Of a stretch of 64,000 nucleotides of DNA, positions 63,464 through 64,000 are shown piece by piece. The DNA comes from Tomitella gaofuii. GTDB taxonomy: Bacteria > Actinomycetota > Actinomycetes > Mycobacteriales > Mycobacteriaceae. The number at the start of each line of letters is the position of its first letter. Position 1 is the first letter of the stretch. Under the pieces are notes generated by a model. That model searched no databases, had not been told where the DNA came from, and saw only the letters and a list, made by a program, of their open reading frames with translations. A program made the translations under genes and the position numbers. The stretch is from NCBI RefSeq assembly GCF_014126825.1, contig NZ_CP059900.1:2184954-2248953 (forward strand), in the 5' to 3' direction.

Positions 63464-63469
63464 ACCCTA
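63464..63469 (-). promoter_or_regulatory. Candidate -10 for qcrB
   Basis: Minus-strand TAGGGT with TTTTCG 17 bp upstream, 46 bp before the qcrB ATG, in a locally AT-rich patch. The remaining gap to secG (63490-63699) holds nothing I can identify. Confidence 0.4.
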
Positions 63470-63699
63470 GCACCCGAGCGGCGCGGCGAAAATGAGAAAC
63501 TACAATGCGTTGAGCGGCATGATGTGGCGCAGAGCGGAGGACGCCCGGCATTGCGGCGTGAAATCGACGACGACAGCGCCTCGATCGGGGGCCTGGATCC
63601 GACGGCCCCCACCGCGGTACAACCGGATACGCGTCCGCAGTCCTCCCCGCACCAGCGTTGGGACTCTCCGGGTGCGAGCGGAACATCCCCTGGGACAAC

Positions 63700-63933
63700 C
63701 TACTGGTACTTGACCACCAGGCCGATGCCGATGATCGCGACGAACCAGATCAGCGCGGTGATCACCGTGAAGCGGTTCAGGTTCTTCTCCGCCACCGTCG
63801 ACCCCGACAGGTTGGAGGCCATGCCGCCGCCGAAAAGGGTGGACAGACCGCCGCCCTTGGCCCGGTGCAGCAAAATCAGCACGCACAGCAGAATGCTGGT
63901 CGCGATGACGAGGATTTGCAGGAACAGTTCCAT
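63700..63933 (-). CDS. secG: Preprotein translocase subunit SecG
   Basis: 77 aa. Two helices ('LFLQILVIATSILLCVLILL' and 'VITALIWFVAIIGIGLVV') flank the conserved loop 'HRAKGGGLSTLFGGGMASNL' and 'STVAEKNLNRFT'. Auxiliary subunit of SecYEG. Rv1440-like; in relatives it follows gap-pgk-tpiA. Starts 8 nt after a partial upstream frame. Confidence 0.95.
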   Translation of the reverse strand: MELFLQILVIATSILLCVLILLHRAKGGGLSTLFGGGMASNLSGSTVAEKNLNRFTVITALIWFVAIIGIGLVVKYQ

Positions 63934-63940
63934 GTGCGGA

Positions 63941-64000
63941 TCAGTGCTGCCCTTCTGGCTTCTGGGTCGTCGGAGTCAGGGTCGAGGAGGGTCGGATCGC
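63941..64000 (-). CDS. Partial C-terminal end of an upstream gene (unidentified)
   Basis: Nineteen codons ending in TGA, '...LTPTTQKPEGQH', run in from beyond the window and stop 8 nt before secG. The expected neighbour is tpiA, but this tail does not show a triosephosphate isomerase ending, so it may be an extension or chance. Very little can be said. Confidence 0.25.
   Translation of the reverse strand, partial: AIRPSSTLTPTTQKPEGQH

Overview
The window is very GC-rich, densely coding actinobacterial chromosome. GTG starts and 4-bp start/stop overlaps are frequent. Several features point to the order Mycobacteriales: InhA/MabA, MptB, RipA, a Suf operon led by SufR, TetR-controlled aconitase, OpcA beside G6PD, and a menaquinol-oxidase-type QcrB. 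From 12.8 kb to the end, gene order follows, in reverse, the Mycobacterium tuberculosis block from about Rv1496 (meaB) to Rv1440 (secG), as I recall it. PE/PGRS genes, mazEF and the SufB intein are absent, and a lycopene cyclase-like gene is present. A pigmented non-mycobacterial genus (Dietzia, Tomitella, Gordonia or similar) is plausible; I cannot name the species.

Layout. 0-3 kb: a haem uptake operon, hmuT (5' end cut off)-hmuU-hmuV. 2.9-7.1 kb (minus): a heterodimeric ABC exporter with one degenerate ATP site, preceded by a small unknown gene. 7.4-12.1 kb: lppL-pyrD-NTF2-like operon, then a PEBP protein and an M20 peptidase on the minus strand, like Rv2138-Rv2141c. A tRNA-Leu(GAG) with a strong terminator separates this block from the next. 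12.8-18.9 kb: mutA-mutB-meaB (methylmalonyl-CoA mutase and its G-protein chaperone) and a VTT-domain membrane protein. mutA and the VTT gene together carry four apparent single-base frameshifts within about 1.2 kb. 19-24 kb: a SatD-like/HTH protein plus membrane partner, the SPFH/NfeD pair, a DUF3097 protein and an unknown gene. 23.9-26.6 kb: fabG1-inhA-hemH. 26.7-32.2 kb: ripA, moxR, DUF58, VWA and a small membrane protein. 32.4-36 kb: acn and acnR, each preceded by a match to the AcnR operator. 36-41.6 kb: an ABC-F protein, a heptamer repeat tract, an SDR/lycopene cyclase pair, a secreted phosphodiesterase and a DUF1990 protein. 41.6-48.4 kb: sufR-B-D-C-S-U-T with a SufR operator match. 48.5-54.5 kb: mptB with an ABC-2 exporter, a small gene, qor and ctaB. 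55-61.6 kb: tkt-tal-zwf-opcA-pgl (pentose phosphate pathway). 61.8-64 kb: an orphan qcrB, secG and a partial reading frame.

Most of the window is conserved housekeeping sequence. Four subjects link across it: iron, haem and Fe-S supply (hmuTUV, hemH, suf, acn, ctaB); cell-envelope building (inhA, fabG1, ripA, mptB); propionate/odd-chain carbon use (mutAB, meaB); and NADPH supply (zwf, opcA, pgl, tkt, tal). I found no phage, IS element, CRISPR array or obvious new defence system. The least explained items are the SatD-like two-gene cassette, the orphan qcrB, the frameshift cluster, the lone lycopene cyclase and the heptamer repeats.
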